A stretch of 64,000 nucleotides of DNA from JBQDBK01 sp052090825 (GTDB taxonomy: Bacteria > Bacillota > Clostridia > Tissierellales > Peptoniphilaceae). The notes beneath the pieces were generated by a model. That model saw only the letters and a program-made list of their open reading frames with translations. It was not told the origin of the DNA and ran no database searches. Made by a program: the position numbers and the translations under genes. This document shows, piece by piece, positions 34,338 through 43,984 of the stretch. Every line of letters begins with the position of its first letter. The stretch's first letter is position 1. The stretch covers positions 62,001 through 126,000 of the forward strand of contig JBQDBK010000004.1 in assembly GCA_052090825.1 (NCBI GenBank), written 5' to 3'.

Positions 34338-35363
34338 CTATTTAAAATCATCTTCCATTAAACCTTCATTTTTTAACATGGCCTTTAATACTGAGATATC
34401 AGTTTTTATATCCATATAATTCATCTCAAATGTAGATTCTAAAAGCTTTTTAAAGGCTTTTACTATTTCTTTTAAAGATTCTTCTATTTCTCTTTTTAAT
34501 TCTTTTTCATTTTCTAAATCCATTTCATTGTTTTCTAAATTCTCATATTCTTTTAAAAGTTTAATAGTAGCTGGTAAATAGTAATTAATAAACTTATCAT
34601 AAGAATCTTTATCACTATTTGGACCAACATTGGTAAATAACTTCTCAACTATTACTATAAGCTCCTCTACGCTATCCTTAATAGGATAGGGAAGACTTTT
34701 TTTATATTTCATTAATTTTACTAAAAATTCTGACTCTACTTTATCAATCCCTTTTTTATTTTCAGGTATATTTATAGAATATTTCTTATATTCATTGTAA
34801 GTTTCTTTATCCAATACTATAATACTTTGATTTTCAACTAATCTAGCTTCTTTTAGATAACCTTTATTTATAAAAATTTTAAGTTCTTTTATTACTAGAT
34901 CTGGATTTGTATTTGTTGCTATGGCCATATCTTTTACAGTAGCTACTGTTGAATTTCCAAATTCTCTTAGGTATTTTTTAAACCTTATCATTCTAGCATA
35001 TAATCTCTTTCCGTATCTTAAAAAAAGAAAAGATATTATAACTACTGGCAATTGATAGGTAAATAAGGTTTTTAATAAACTATATTTATAAGAAAAAAAA
35101 TAATTAATCAAGTTAAATATGGACATTATTCCATAAATTGCCAATAAAGTTCCGGAAATGACCATTATTACCTTTGAAATTCCTTCCTCTTTAGGCTTTT
35201 GTTCAACTAAATTTTTATTTTTTACAGGTATTAAATTGGCTCCTCTTCGTTTTTTAGTCTTTTCCACAAATTGGTTTATTTCTTCTATTGAAATTTTTAA
35301 GGTAGATGAAACAATATTTTTTACTTTTTTTAAATCTTCTTTATCAAAAAAATCATTTCCCAT
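34338..35363 (-). CDS. XpaC-like membrane protein
   Basis: 341 aa with a soluble N-terminus, two hydrophobic helices at ~65-85 and ~95-115, and a long helical C-terminal half. It resembles the XpaC family (named for hydrolysis of a chromogenic phosphate in Bacillus), commonly encoded next to TelA. VKDMAIATNTNPDLVIKEL looks like a small winged-helix segment. Function unknown. Confidence 0.78.
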   Translation of the reverse strand: MGNDFFDKEDLKKVKNIVSSTLKISIEEINQFVEKTKKRRGANLIPVKNKNLVEQKPKEEGISKVIMVISGTLLAIYGIMSIFNLINYFFSYKYSLLKTLFTYQLPVVIISFLFLRYGKRLYARMIRFKKYLREFGNSTVATVKDMAIATNTNPDLVIKELKIFINKGYLKEARLVENQSIIVLDKETYNEYKKYSINIPENKKGIDKVESEFLVKLMKYKKSLPYPIKDSVEELIVIVEKLFTNVGPNSDKDSYDKFINYYLPATIKLLKEYENLENNEMDLENEKELKREIEESLKEIVKAFKKLLESTFEMNYMDIKTDISVLKAMLKNEGLMEDDFK

Positions 35364-35442
35364 TTTAAGTTATTGCACCCCCTAAGACTATAATATCTTT
35401 AAAATAGTTTTTTTTAAAGATATTATAGATTATTATGTAAAA

Positions 35443-35470
35443 AAAAGATTAGGTTTAAACCTAATCTTTT
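35443..35470. terminator. Terminator of the rpmH-jag operon
   Basis: AAAAGATTAG-GTTTAAAC-CTAATCTTTT is a perfect palindrome at the jag stop, followed by T-rich sequence on the minus strand. Confidence 0.85.
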
Positions 35471-36305
35471 AATATTTTCTCTCTTTTTGAATTACCACTT
35501 TTCTAAAAGGATCTCTCCCTTCAGAGTGAGTAATAACTCCTTCGTAATCTTGCAATGATTCATGAATTATTTTTCTATCAACAGAATTCATAGGTTCAAG
35601 TCTTATAGATCTATTAGTCTTTAAAACTTTAGCTGCCATTTTTTCAGCTAATTCTTTTAAAGTTTTTTGTCTTTTTTCTCTATACCCACTAGAATCAACT
35701 ATAACTCTAATATATTCTTCAGAATTTTTATTTATTATAAGACTTAAAATGTATTGTATGGAATCAAGAGTTACACCCCTTTTACCAATTACTATTCCAA
35801 GTTTTTCTTCATCTCCTGAAATATTTACATTTAATATGTTATCTTTTTTAGAAATATCTAAGCTGTAATCAATATCTAAACTATTTAATACTTTTTCCAT
35901 AAATTCTCTAGTTAGATTTTCATAGTTTATTTCTGCTGAAGTATTTTTTGTTTCTATATCACTAATTTTTTCTTTTTTGTCTGCATGTAAATTTTCAACT
36001 TCAAGTTCATTGTCAAAATTTTCATTTATATCTTGTGCTTGCGCATTATATTCAAATTCATCCTTTTTAAGGCTATTTTGGCTCTTCTCTGAATTAGAAT
36101 TAAATATTTCATTTAATATATCTTGAGTATCCTCTATTTTAGATACTTTAACAGTTGCATCTTTAGAACCAATAATTCCTAGAAAACCTTTTGAAGATTC
36201 TTCTATTACTTCTATTTCAACTTGGTCCCTATTTACATTTAATTCTTTTAGAGCCTGTCTTACGGCTTCTTCTACAGTCTTTGCTGTTTTTATTACGTAG
36301 TTCAT
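35469..36305 (-). CDS. jag: RNA-binding protein Jag (KhpB/EloR)
   Basis: 278 aa with three parts: a Jag-N domain (residues 1-52, KTAKTVEEAVRQALKELNV), an acidic linker, and KH (GIVIGKRGVTLDSIQYILS) plus R3H (EPMNSVDRKIIHESLQ..GVITHSEGRDPFRKVVI) domains. It binds RNA and influences cell elongation and division in relatives. It overlaps yidC by 4 nt. Confidence 0.95.
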   Translation of the reverse strand: MNYVIKTAKTVEEAVRQALKELNVNRDQVEIEVIEESSKGFLGIIGSKDATVKVSKIEDTQDILNEIFNSNSEKSQNSLKKDEFEYNAQAQDINENFDNELEVENLHADKKEKISDIETKNTSAEINYENLTREFMEKVLNSLDIDYSLDISKKDNILNVNISGDEEKLGIVIGKRGVTLDSIQYILSLIINKNSEEYIRVIVDSSGYREKRQKTLKELAEKMAAKVLKTNRSIRLEPMNSVDRKIIHESLQDYEGVITHSEGRDPFRKVVIQKERKY

Positions 36306-37027
36306 TTAACTTCCTCCGCAGCAACATCTTTAGATATCATTTTATTAGTAACTATTTGTTGAATAAGTGAAAATAAATTACTTATAATCCAATATAAAAC
36401 AAGTCCTGCTTGTAATTTTCTAGACATCCAAAGAATCATAATTGGCATGAATATCATCATTGATTTCATCATTGATTGTCCTTGATCACCTTGACCACTT
36501 GTAGCAGGATTCTTACTAGACACATAAGAAACTAAAAAAGTACTTATAGCTGCTATAACACCAAATATCATTGTAGTATCTATATTCTCTAAATTTTCTA
36601 TAAAAAAGAAAGATTTACTCATTCCTTCAAAAAATGCCTTATCTGTAAAAGCATATTTTGCTGGAAACATAAATACTCTATAAAAACCTATTAAAACTAC
36701 CATTTGAATAATCATTGGTAAACAACCTGCTAGCATATTATAATTTGAATCTTTATATAATTGTTGTTGTTTTACAGCTAAAGTCTTTGGATCATTTTTG
36801 TATTTCTTTTGCAATTTATCTAATTCTGGCTTTAATTCTGCCATTTTTTTTTGATTTTTTATCATAGAAATACTTACTGGTAATACTGCCAATTTAATAA
36901 TTATAGTTGAAATTATTATTGACATTGCAAAAAAAGAAATTGTTTCTGGTTCTGATGGAAAAACACCTGAAATAATATCATATATTAATTTCAGAAACAT
37001 CCCCAAAACTCTACTTATAGCACTCAT
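36302..37027 (-). CDS. yidC: Membrane protein insertase YidC
   Basis: 241 aa of the short Gram-positive YidC type, with five membrane helices. The cytoplasmic loop KNQKKMAELKPELDKLQKKY and YNMLAGCLPMIIQMVVLIGFYR are family signatures; the Arg in the first core helix is replaced by Lys or lies elsewhere (IIIKLAVLPVSI). It inserts membrane proteins alone or with Sec. No lipobox is evident at the N-terminus, unlike many SpoIIIJ proteins. Confidence 0.95.
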   Translation of the reverse strand: MSAISRVLGMFLKLIYDIISGVFPSEPETISFFAMSIIISTIIIKLAVLPVSISMIKNQKKMAELKPELDKLQKKYKNDPKTLAVKQQQLYKDSNYNMLAGCLPMIIQMVVLIGFYRVFMFPAKYAFTDKAFFEGMSKSFFFIENLENIDTTMIFGVIAAISTFLVSYVSSKNPATSGQGDQGQSMMKSMMIFMPIMILWMSRKLQAGLVLYWIISNLFSLIQQIVTNKMISKDVAAEEVK

Positions 37028-37036
37028 TATGCCTCC

Positions 37037-37261
37037 TTAAATTAGAGGATCGTAACCACCTTTACAAAACGGATTACATCTTAAAATCCTCTTTATTGAT
37101 AAATAAGATCCTTTTAGAAATCCATATTTTTGATAGGCTTCGTAAGAATATTGTGAACATGTAGGACTAAACCTACAATGAGCACCAACTAATATATATT
37201 TGGAAATGAATTTTTGATAAAATTTTATTAAAAAAAGCATTATTTTAGTAATAGTAATCAC
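37037..37261 (-). CDS. yidD: Membrane protein insertion factor YidD
   Basis: 74 aa with the family signature FYQKFISKYI...CRFSPTCSQYSYEAYQKYGFLKG and RILRCNPFCKGGYDPL. An amphipathic N-terminal helix should bind the inner leaflet. It overlaps rnpA by 4 nt. Confidence 0.95.
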   Translation of the reverse strand: MITITKIMLFLIKFYQKFISKYILVGAHCRFSPTCSQYSYEAYQKYGFLKGSYLSIKRILRCNPFCKGGYDPLI

Positions 37262-37581
37262 CTGATTCTCTTAGCTACATGTTTGAAAGACTTTTCTAAT
37301 TCACTATAGCTTAACCCAACACTTGATTTTTTCATAACAAATACATAATCATATCCATCTTTTAATAAATTAAAGTTAGATCTATATATTTCTCTTAACC
37401 TTCTTTTCATTTTATTCCTAGTAACAGCATTTCCTAGTTTTTTAGTAATTGTAAAACCAACTCTTTTATTTTTAAGATTATTTTTCTTAAAAAAAACTGT
37501 TATATTCCTATTTCCATTTATATTTCGTTTACTATATACTCTTTGAAAATCAATATTTTTCTTTAAATAACAATCCTTCAT
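37258..37581 (-). CDS. rnpA: Ribonuclease P protein component RnpA
   Basis: 107 aa, basic. The RNR signature is kept in KLGNAVTRNKMKRRLREIYR, and RVGFTITKKLG precedes it. It assists the RNase P RNA in tRNA 5' processing. It sits 11 nt after rpmH as in most bacteria. Confidence 0.95.
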   Translation of the reverse strand: MKDCYLKKNIDFQRVYSKRNINGNRNITVFFKKNNLKNKRVGFTITKKLGNAVTRNKMKRRLREIYRSNFNLLKDGYDYVFVMKKSSVGLSYSELEKSFKHVAKRIR

Positions 37582-37592
37582 AATTCTCCAAC

Positions 37593-37727
37593 TTAAGCAG
37601 AAAGAATTTTTCTACCTTTTCTTCTTCTTGCTTTTAAAATGTTTCTTCCAGCTCTTGTTCTCATTCTAGCTCTGAAACCATGCTCTCTTTTTCTTTGTTT
37701 ATTTTTTGGTTGATAAGTTCTTTTCAT
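37593..37727 (-). CDS. rpmH: 50S ribosomal protein L34 RpmH
   Basis: 44 codons: starts MKRTYQPKNKQRKREHGF, continues RARMRTRAGR and ends RRRKGRKILSA, the standard L34 sequence. GGAG lies 9 nt before the ATG at 37727. First gene of the operon pointing away from dnaA. Confidence 0.98.
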   Translation of the reverse strand: MKRTYQPKNKQRKREHGFRARMRTRAGRNILKARRRKGRKILSA

Positions 37728-38158
37728 GTTTTTCAACTCCTTTCATATTAGATGTACTTTAAAAATTATATTTAAAGCATGGATAAATGTCAAGAAAAAC
37801 TGTAAATACTAATATCTTTAATAAGTTGATTATATAATAAATATAGTAATTCCTAGTTGTTGATAAGTATAAGTTTTTTTGTTAAAATGTATGTGGATAA
37901 AGTTTATTGCCTGTGAATATAAATAAAAGTTGTTTATAAATAAAGTTATTCACATTTTGTTGATAGAATGTTTATAACTTTTATTTTTTTATGAATAATT
38001 TAATTATATCAATACTTTTATGTAATAGTTATCCACAAAGCTAAATTTAGATATTATAATTTATATAGTTACTAACAACTTATTAACAATTGTTGATAAG
38101 TTTATACATAAAATATAATTCACAAATTTAAGTTGTTTATATATTTAGGAGGTTAAAT
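37728..38158. other. oriC: Replication origin, upstream DnaA-box cluster
   Basis: Between rpmH and dnaA lie TTATCCACA (38029-38037) and its complement TGTGGATAA (37892-37900). TTATTCACA is at 37946-37954, and near-matches include TGTTGATAA at 37858-37866 and 38091-38099 and TTATTAACA at 38080-38088. The stretch is very AT-rich. It also carries the divergent promoters of dnaA and rpmH. Confidence 0.9.
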
Positions 38159-39502
38159 ATGAATTCACAACTTCAAAACATCTGGGATCAAGTTATGGAA
38201 AAGCTTCAATCCCAATCTATGACTTCTGTATCCTTTGATACTTGGTTTAAAGACATGAAATTAAAGGAAATTGACGAAGATAATAAAAATTTTTATGTTA
38301 CCGTACCTATAGATTTTATTAAAGCACGACTTACTAATAATCCATCTCAACTTAGAATCGTAAAGAAATGTATTAAAGAAATTATGGGTAGTGAATATGA
38401 TCCAATTATATTAACTGAAGATGAGCAAACTTTACCATCTCGTAAAACAAATAATGAATTTTTACCAGAAAATAGATTAAATCCAAAATATATTTTTGAA
38501 AATTTTGTAGTAGGTAAAAGTAATGAATTTGCTCATGCAGCCTCTTTAGCTGTAGCTGAAAATTACACTAATCCATCCGATGCCCATTCAAATCCTCTAT
38601 TTATATATGGAGGAGTTGGACTTGGTAAAACACATTTAATGCAAGCAATAGGTCATTTTGTAAATAAAATGGATAGTAGTAAAAAAATCTTATATGTAAC
38701 TAGTGAACAATTTACTAATGAACTTATAAATTCTATACAAACCAATAAAAATGAAAGTTTTAGAAATAAATATAGAAAAGTAGATTTATTATTAATAGAT
38801 GATATACAATTTATTGCTGACAAAGATAGGACTCAGGAGGAATTTTTTCATACATTTAATGAACTTCATGGACAAAATAAACAAATAATACTTACATCAG
38901 ATAAACCTCCTAAGGATATTAAATCTCTAGAGGATAGGCTTATCTCTAGATTTGCTTGGGGCCTTGTTGTAGACATATCAGCTCCAGATTTAGAAACAAG
39001 AATAGCAATTCTTAGATCTAAAGCAAATTCCGAGGGTTACGATGTACCCGATGAAGTAATTAATTTTATAGCCCATAATGTAAAAAGTAATATCCGTGAA
39101 CTTGAAGGAGCACTTTCAAGAGTTATGGCTTATTCAAAACTCACAACTGGAACTATTAATGAACAAACAGCAGCAATAGTCCTTAAAGATATATATTCTA
39201 CTAAAAAAACTAAAGTTGTTAACTCAAAAACTATAAAAGAAGTTGTTGCAAAAAACTTTAAAATAACAGTCGAAGATATCGACTCTAAAAAAAGAACTAG
39301 AAGTATAGCTCATCCTAGGCAAATAGCCATGTTTTTAACAAGAGAATTAACTGATTTATCTCTACCTAAAATTGGAGAAGAATTTGGAGGAAGAGATCAC
39401 TCAACAGTTATACATGCCTATAATAAAATAGAAAAAGATATGGAAAATGATACCTCTTTAAAAATAAAAATAAATAATCTAAAAAGAGATATAAAAGAAT
39501 AA
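38159..39502 (+). CDS. dnaA: Replication initiator DnaA
   Basis: 447 aa with all four domains. Domain I is residues ~1-85. The AAA+ core has GGVGLGKTHLM, LLIDDIQF and the arginine-finger block LISRFAWGL. Domain IV carries the DnaA signature (HPRQIAMFLTRELTDLSLPK and GGRDHSTVIHA). AGGAGG lies 7 nt before the ATG. DnaA boxes lie on both sides of the gene, so autoregulation is likely. Confidence 0.98.
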   Translation: MNSQLQNIWDQVMEKLQSQSMTSVSFDTWFKDMKLKEIDEDNKNFYVTVPIDFIKARLTNNPSQLRIVKKCIKEIMGSEYDPIILTEDEQTLPSRKTNNEFLPENRLNPKYIFENFVVGKSNEFAHAASLAVAENYTNPSDAHSNPLFIYGGVGLGKTHLMQAIGHFVNKMDSSKKILYVTSEQFTNELINSIQTNKNESFRNKYRKVDLLLIDDIQFIADKDRTQEEFFHTFNELHGQNKQIILTSDKPPKDIKSLEDRLISRFAWGLVVDISAPDLETRIAILRSKANSEGYDVPDEVINFIAHNVKSNIRELEGALSRVMAYSKLTTGTINEQTAAIVLKDIYSTKKTKVVNSKTIKEVVAKNFKITVEDIDSKKRTRSIAHPRQIAMFLTRELTDLSLPKIGEEFGGRDHSTVIHAYNKIEKDMENDTSLKIKINNLKRDIKE

Positions 39503-39658
39503 AAAATAATGTTGATATCTATAGAATATATCATATACTTATCAACAAGTTACCAATAGAAATAAAATGGGCTTTATCAACAATAAATAGACTTATTCAC
39601 AAATTAACAGGCCCTACTACTATTATTATCTATATAAACTATTATTAGGAGGTCAAAA
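39503..39658. other. oriC: Replication origin, unwinding region between dnaA and dnaN
   Basis: DnaA boxes TTATCAACA (39538-39546 and 39573-39581) and TTATTCACA (39592-39600) are followed by a GC cluster GGCCC (39610-39614). Then come TAC/TAT triplets at 39615-39629. That order (box, GC cluster, trios, AT-rich) is the DnaA-trio unwinding element known from Bacillus subtilis. Confidence 0.85.
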
Positions 39659-40753
39659 ATGAAAATTAAAGTTAATAGAAAAGATTTAACAAAACATATT
39701 TCAATAGCGCAAAAAGCAATATCTTCTAGAACAACTATGCAAATATTAGAAGGTATATTAATTGTTGCAAAAAATAACATTTTAAAGTTAATAGCATCTG
39801 ATACAGAAATAAGTATAGAAACATCTCTTCCAGCAATAGTTTTAGAAGAAGGTGAATGTGTAGTAAATTCAAGATTATTTGGAGATATTATAAGAAAATT
39901 ACAAGATGACAATATAGATATAAAAGTCGAACAAACTAATATGACTATAAAAGCTTTAAAATCAGAATTTAATTTACAGACTCAAGCAACTGACGAATTT
40001 CCAAACTTACCAAAAATAGAAGATGATATATCTATAAATATAAATGCAAATTTATTTAAAGAATCTATAAGGAAAACTTCTTTTGCCGTATCTCCAGATG
40101 AAACAAGAATAGCCTTTACAGGTGTTTTAATGGATATAGATTCTGGAGTTATTAATTTTGTAGCCTTAGATGGTTTTAGAATGGCACTTAAAAGTATAAA
40201 AATAGATTCTTCTGAGAAGACTTCGGCAATTATTCCTGCAAGAAGTTTAAATGAATTAATAAAAATAGCAGATGATAATGATGAAATAAATATAAAAATT
40301 GGAAAAAATCAAATTTTATTTTCAGTTAGTGAAACTTATTTATATTCTACTTTATTAAGTGGAGAATACTTTAATTATGAGGGATTAATAAGAAATGAAC
40401 ATACTAATATAGTAGATGTAAAAAAAGAAGATTTCCAAAATTCTTTAGAAAGAGCATCTTTACTTGCTAAGGAAGATAAGGCTAATTTAGTAAAATTAGA
40501 TGTAAAAGAAATGAATGTTCAAATAACTTCAAATTCAGAAATAGGGTCAGTTGAAGAAAATGTTGAAGCTGAAATTCAAGGAGAAGGATTAAAAATAGCC
40601 TTTAATTCTAAATATTTATTAGAAGGAATAAAAATGATGAATAGTGAAAATATAAAATTAAATTTCACTGATTCAATAAACCCTTGTATTTTAAAAGAAG
40701 AAGACGATCCAAATTATATTTATTTAGTTCTTCCAGTAAGACTGGCAAATTAG
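39659..40753 (+). CDS. dnaN: DNA polymerase III beta clamp DnaN
   Basis: 364 aa with three repeated clamp domains (e.g. SRTTMQILEGILIVAKN; ETRIAFTGVLMDI). It ends with the usual hydrophobic C-terminal LVLPVRLAN close to the peptide-binding cleft. TAGGAGGTC precedes the ATG by 6 nt. Confidence 0.97.
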   Translation: MKIKVNRKDLTKHISIAQKAISSRTTMQILEGILIVAKNNILKLIASDTEISIETSLPAIVLEEGECVVNSRLFGDIIRKLQDDNIDIKVEQTNMTIKALKSEFNLQTQATDEFPNLPKIEDDISININANLFKESIRKTSFAVSPDETRIAFTGVLMDIDSGVINFVALDGFRMALKSIKIDSSEKTSAIIPARSLNELIKIADDNDEINIKIGKNQILFSVSETYLYSTLLSGEYFNYEGLIRNEHTNIVDVKKEDFQNSLERASLLAKEDKANLVKLDVKEMNVQITSNSEIGSVEENVEAEIQGEGLKIAFNSKYLLEGIKMMNSENIKLNFTDSINPCILKEEDDPNYIYLVLPVRLAN

Positions 40754-40761
40754 GAGAAATT

Positions 40762-40956
40762 ATGGAAAAAGATTATATAAAATTAGATAATTTTTTAAAA
40801 ATTAATGATTTAGTTCAAAGTAGTGGAGAAGCTAAAATGATTATTTTAGATGGTTATGTTAAAGTTAATGGAGAAGAAGAATTAAGAAGAGGTAGAAAAC
40901 TCTATAAGGGAGATATTGTTACTTTTGACGGAGAAGAATACACTGTTGGTGAATAA
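40762..40956 (+). CDS. yaaA: S4-domain protein YaaA
   Basis: 64 aa from ATG 40762, with GGAG overlapping the dnaN stop. It holds an S4 RNA-binding motif (FLKINDLVQSSGEAKMIILD..VKVNGEEELRRGRKL), as in YaaA/RlbA proteins encoded between dnaN and recF. The exact RNA target is unknown. Its stop overlaps the recF start (TAATG). Confidence 0.93.
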   Translation: MEKDYIKLDNFLKINDLVQSSGEAKMIILDGYVKVNGEEELRRGRKLYKGDIVTFDGEEYTVGE

Positions 40957-42056
40957 TGAAAATTTTAAATCTAGAACTTTCAAATTTTAGAAATTATGAA
41001 AAATTAAAATTTAATCCAAGTGAAAATATTAATTTAATAATAGGAAAAAATGCTATGGGGAAAACTAACCTTCTTGAAGCTATATATACAATAAGTCTTG
41101 GTAAATCTTTTAAGACTAATAGAGATGATGAAGTTTTAAAATTAGGAAGTAGTAAATCTAAATTAAAAGCTAGCATACTAAATTTTGATTATCTAGATGA
41201 AGTTTCTATTGAAATAAATAAGATGGGAAAAAACAAATATTTCTTAAATGATGAAGAATTAAGTTTAAGAGAATTCAGAAGAGATTTTAGTTCTGTAATA
41301 TTTTCCCCATCTGATTTAAATATGATAAAATTATCACCAGGTGAAAGAAGAAAGTATTTAGACATTTTAATATCAAAGATAAATCCAATGTATGATTATA
41401 ATTTATCTATGTATAAGAAAATATTATTTCAAAGAAATAAATTTTTAAAAAAAGATGTAAATTATGATTTATTAAAAGTTTATAATTTTCAATTAGCAAG
41501 CTACGGAGTAAAGATTTTAAAAGAAAGACTAAAAATCATAAAAAACTTTGAAAAATACACTAAATTACATTTTAAAAATCTTTCAGGTGGTGGAGACTTA
41601 AGAATAATTTATCTTAGTACTATACCTTTTAATTCAGAAGAAAAAGAAATGGAAGAATTATTTAATGAATATTTAAAAAAATTTCATTTAAGAGATATTG
41701 AGAAAAGATTCACTACTATTGGACCTCATAGAGATGATTTAGATTTTCAAATTAATAAATTATCAGCTAAAACTTATGGATCTCAGGGTGAGATGAGAAC
41801 TGTTATATTAGCTCTTAAATTAGGTGAAATAGACTTAATTAGAGAACATAAAAAAAACAATCCTCTGCTTTTATTAGATGATGTTTTTTCAGAACTTGAT
41901 AAATATAGGACTGAGTACTTAATGAACAGTATAAAAGATGTTCAGACTTTTATAACATCAACAGATAATGTAATAGAGGATTTAAAAAGTTTAAAAGGTA
42001 ATTTATATGAAGTACAAGATGGAGAAATTTTTAATATAAGATTAGGAGAAATATAA
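40956..42056 (+). CDS. recF: DNA repair protein RecF
   Basis: 366 aa SMC-like ATPase: Walker A GKNAMGKTNLLEAI, signature LSPGERRKYLDI, Walker B LLLLDDVFSELD. It helps load RecA at gaps. Its stop overlaps the gyrB ATG, so translation is probably coupled. Confidence 0.97.
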   Translation: MKILNLELSNFRNYEKLKFNPSENINLIIGKNAMGKTNLLEAIYTISLGKSFKTNRDDEVLKLGSSKSKLKASILNFDYLDEVSIEINKMGKNKYFLNDEELSLREFRRDFSSVIFSPSDLNMIKLSPGERRKYLDILISKINPMYDYNLSMYKKILFQRNKFLKKDVNYDLLKVYNFQLASYGVKILKERLKIIKNFEKYTKLHFKNLSGGGDLRIIYLSTIPFNSEEKEMEELFNEYLKKFHLRDIEKRFTTIGPHRDDLDFQINKLSAKTYGSQGEMRTVILALKLGEIDLIREHKKNNPLLLLDDVFSELDKYRTEYLMNSIKDVQTFITSTDNVIEDLKSLKGNLYEVQDGEIFNIRLGEI

Positions 42057-43975
42057 TGAGTAAAGATAACAATAGACATTATGGAGCTGAGGATATACAA
42101 GTTTTAACAGGACTTGAACCAGTTAGAAAAAGACCAGGAATGTATATTGGTTCAACTGGTATAAAAGGGCTGCATCATTTAGTATATGAAATTGTTGATA
42201 ATTCGATTGACGAGGCTTTGGCCGGAATATGTGATCATATAATAATTGAAATATATAAAGATGGGTCAGTTTCAGTTACAGATAATGGATCAGGAATTCC
42301 AACAGAGATACATCCTCAAACAAAAAAAAGTACAGTAGAAACAGTACTTACTATCCTACATGCAGGGGGAAAGTTTAACAACGGAGCCTATAAGGTTTCA
42401 GGTGGTTTGCATGGTGTTGGAGTTTCTGTAGTAAATGCATTATCAACTAACTTAATAGCAACTATAAAAAGAGAAGAAAAAATATATCAACAAGAATTTT
42501 CAAGAGGAACTGCAATTACAGAGCTTAAAGTAATTGGTAAAGTTAGTAATGGTGAAACAGGTACTAAAATACATTTTATTCCAGATCCTGAAATATTCGA
42601 AGAAATAGATTTTGACTACAATGTTTTATCTAAAAGATTTAGAGAAATGGCCTTTTTAAACAAGGGTATAAAAATAGAATTTATAGATGAGAGAATAGAA
42701 AAGCAAGAAGTTTATTATTATGAAGGTGGTATAAAATCTTTTGTAGAATATATAAATAAAAAGAAAACACCCCTTCACAAAAAAGTAATTTACATTGATG
42801 AAGTAAGAGAAAATACAGCAGTAGAAATAGCTATTCAATATACAGATTCCTATAGTGAAAATATACTAACATTTGCAAATAATATAAATACAGAAGAAGG
42901 TGGAACCCATCTTTCTGGATTTAAATCAGCCCTTACAAGAACAATAAATAACTATGGAAGAAAAGCTAATTTAATAAAAGAAAAAGAAGAAAACTTATCA
43001 AGTGATGATGTTAGAGAAGGTATTACAGCTGTGCTTTCTGTAAAATTAGCTCAACCACAATTTGAAGGGCAAACTAAATCAAAGTTAGGTAACTCTGAAA
43101 TACGTGGTGTAGTAGATTCTGCAGTATCAGAAATGTTAAATACTTTTTTAGAAGAAAATCCTAAAGTTTCAAAAGTTATTTTAGATAAGGCTTTATCAGC
43201 TAGAAGAGCTAGAGAAGCAGCAAGAAAAGCTAGAGATTTAACTAGGAAGAAAAATGTCTTAGAATCAATGACACTTCCAGGTAAATTAGCAGATTGTCAA
43301 AATGCAGATAATGAAACAACTGAAATTTACTTGGTAGAGGGGGACTCAGCTGGTGGTTCAGCTAAAGATGCTAGAGATTCAGTTTTTCAAGCAATATTAC
43401 CCCTACGTGGTAAAATAATGAATGTTGAAAAAGCAAGACTTGATAAAATATTAAATTCGGATGAAATAAAGGCTATGATAACAGCCTTTGGAACAGGAAT
43501 TGGAAATGAATTTAATATAGAAAATTTAAGATATAATAAAATTATAATAATGACAGATGCTGACGTAGATGGTGCACATATAATGACTTTATTATTAACA
43601 TTTTTCTTTAGATATATGCGTCCATTAATTGAAGAAGGGCATGTCTACGTTGCAAAACCACCTTTATATGGTATTGTAAAGGGTAGTAAGGCAGTTAGGT
43701 ATTGCTACGATGAAAGCGAGCTTAAAAACGCCTTAGATGGTTTAGGTAGAAACAAAAAATATGATATTAAAAGATACAAAGGTCTTGGTGAAATGAATCC
43801 AGAAGATTTATGGGAAACTACAATGAATCCTGACCATAGAATTTTACTTAGGGTAGAAATAGAAGATGCTATAGAAGCAGACGAAACTTTTTCTATACTT
43901 ATGGGAGCAGATGTAGAACCAAGACGTGAATTTATACAAGATAATGCTATATATGTTGAAAATATAGATGCATAG
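42056..43975 (+). CDS. gyrB: DNA gyrase subunit B
   Basis: 639 aa. The GHKL ATPase has EIVDNSIDEA and VTDNGSGIP, with SGGLHGVGVSVVNALS. The TOPRIM domain has YLVEGDSAGGSAK and MTDADVDGAHI, and the C-terminal YKGLGEMNPEDLWET interacts with GyrA. Normal length; 9 nt before gyrA. Confidence 0.98.
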   Translation: MSKDNNRHYGAEDIQVLTGLEPVRKRPGMYIGSTGIKGLHHLVYEIVDNSIDEALAGICDHIIIEIYKDGSVSVTDNGSGIPTEIHPQTKKSTVETVLTILHAGGKFNNGAYKVSGGLHGVGVSVVNALSTNLIATIKREEKIYQQEFSRGTAITELKVIGKVSNGETGTKIHFIPDPEIFEEIDFDYNVLSKRFREMAFLNKGIKIEFIDERIEKQEVYYYEGGIKSFVEYINKKKTPLHKKVIYIDEVRENTAVEIAIQYTDSYSENILTFANNINTEEGGTHLSGFKSALTRTINNYGRKANLIKEKEENLSSDDVREGITAVLSVKLAQPQFEGQTKSKLGNSEIRGVVDSAVSEMLNTFLEENPKVSKVILDKALSARRAREAARKARDLTRKKNVLESMTLPGKLADCQNADNETTEIYLVEGDSAGGSAKDARDSVFQAILPLRGKIMNVEKARLDKILNSDEIKAMITAFGTGIGNEFNIENLRYNKIIIMTDADVDGAHIMTLLLTFFFRYMRPLIEEGHVYVAKPPLYGIVKGSKAVRYCYDESELKNALDGLGRNKKYDIKRYKGLGEMNPEDLWETTMNPDHRILLRVEIEDAIEADETFSILMGADVEPRREFIQDNAIYVENIDA

Positions 43976-43984
43976 GAGGACATT

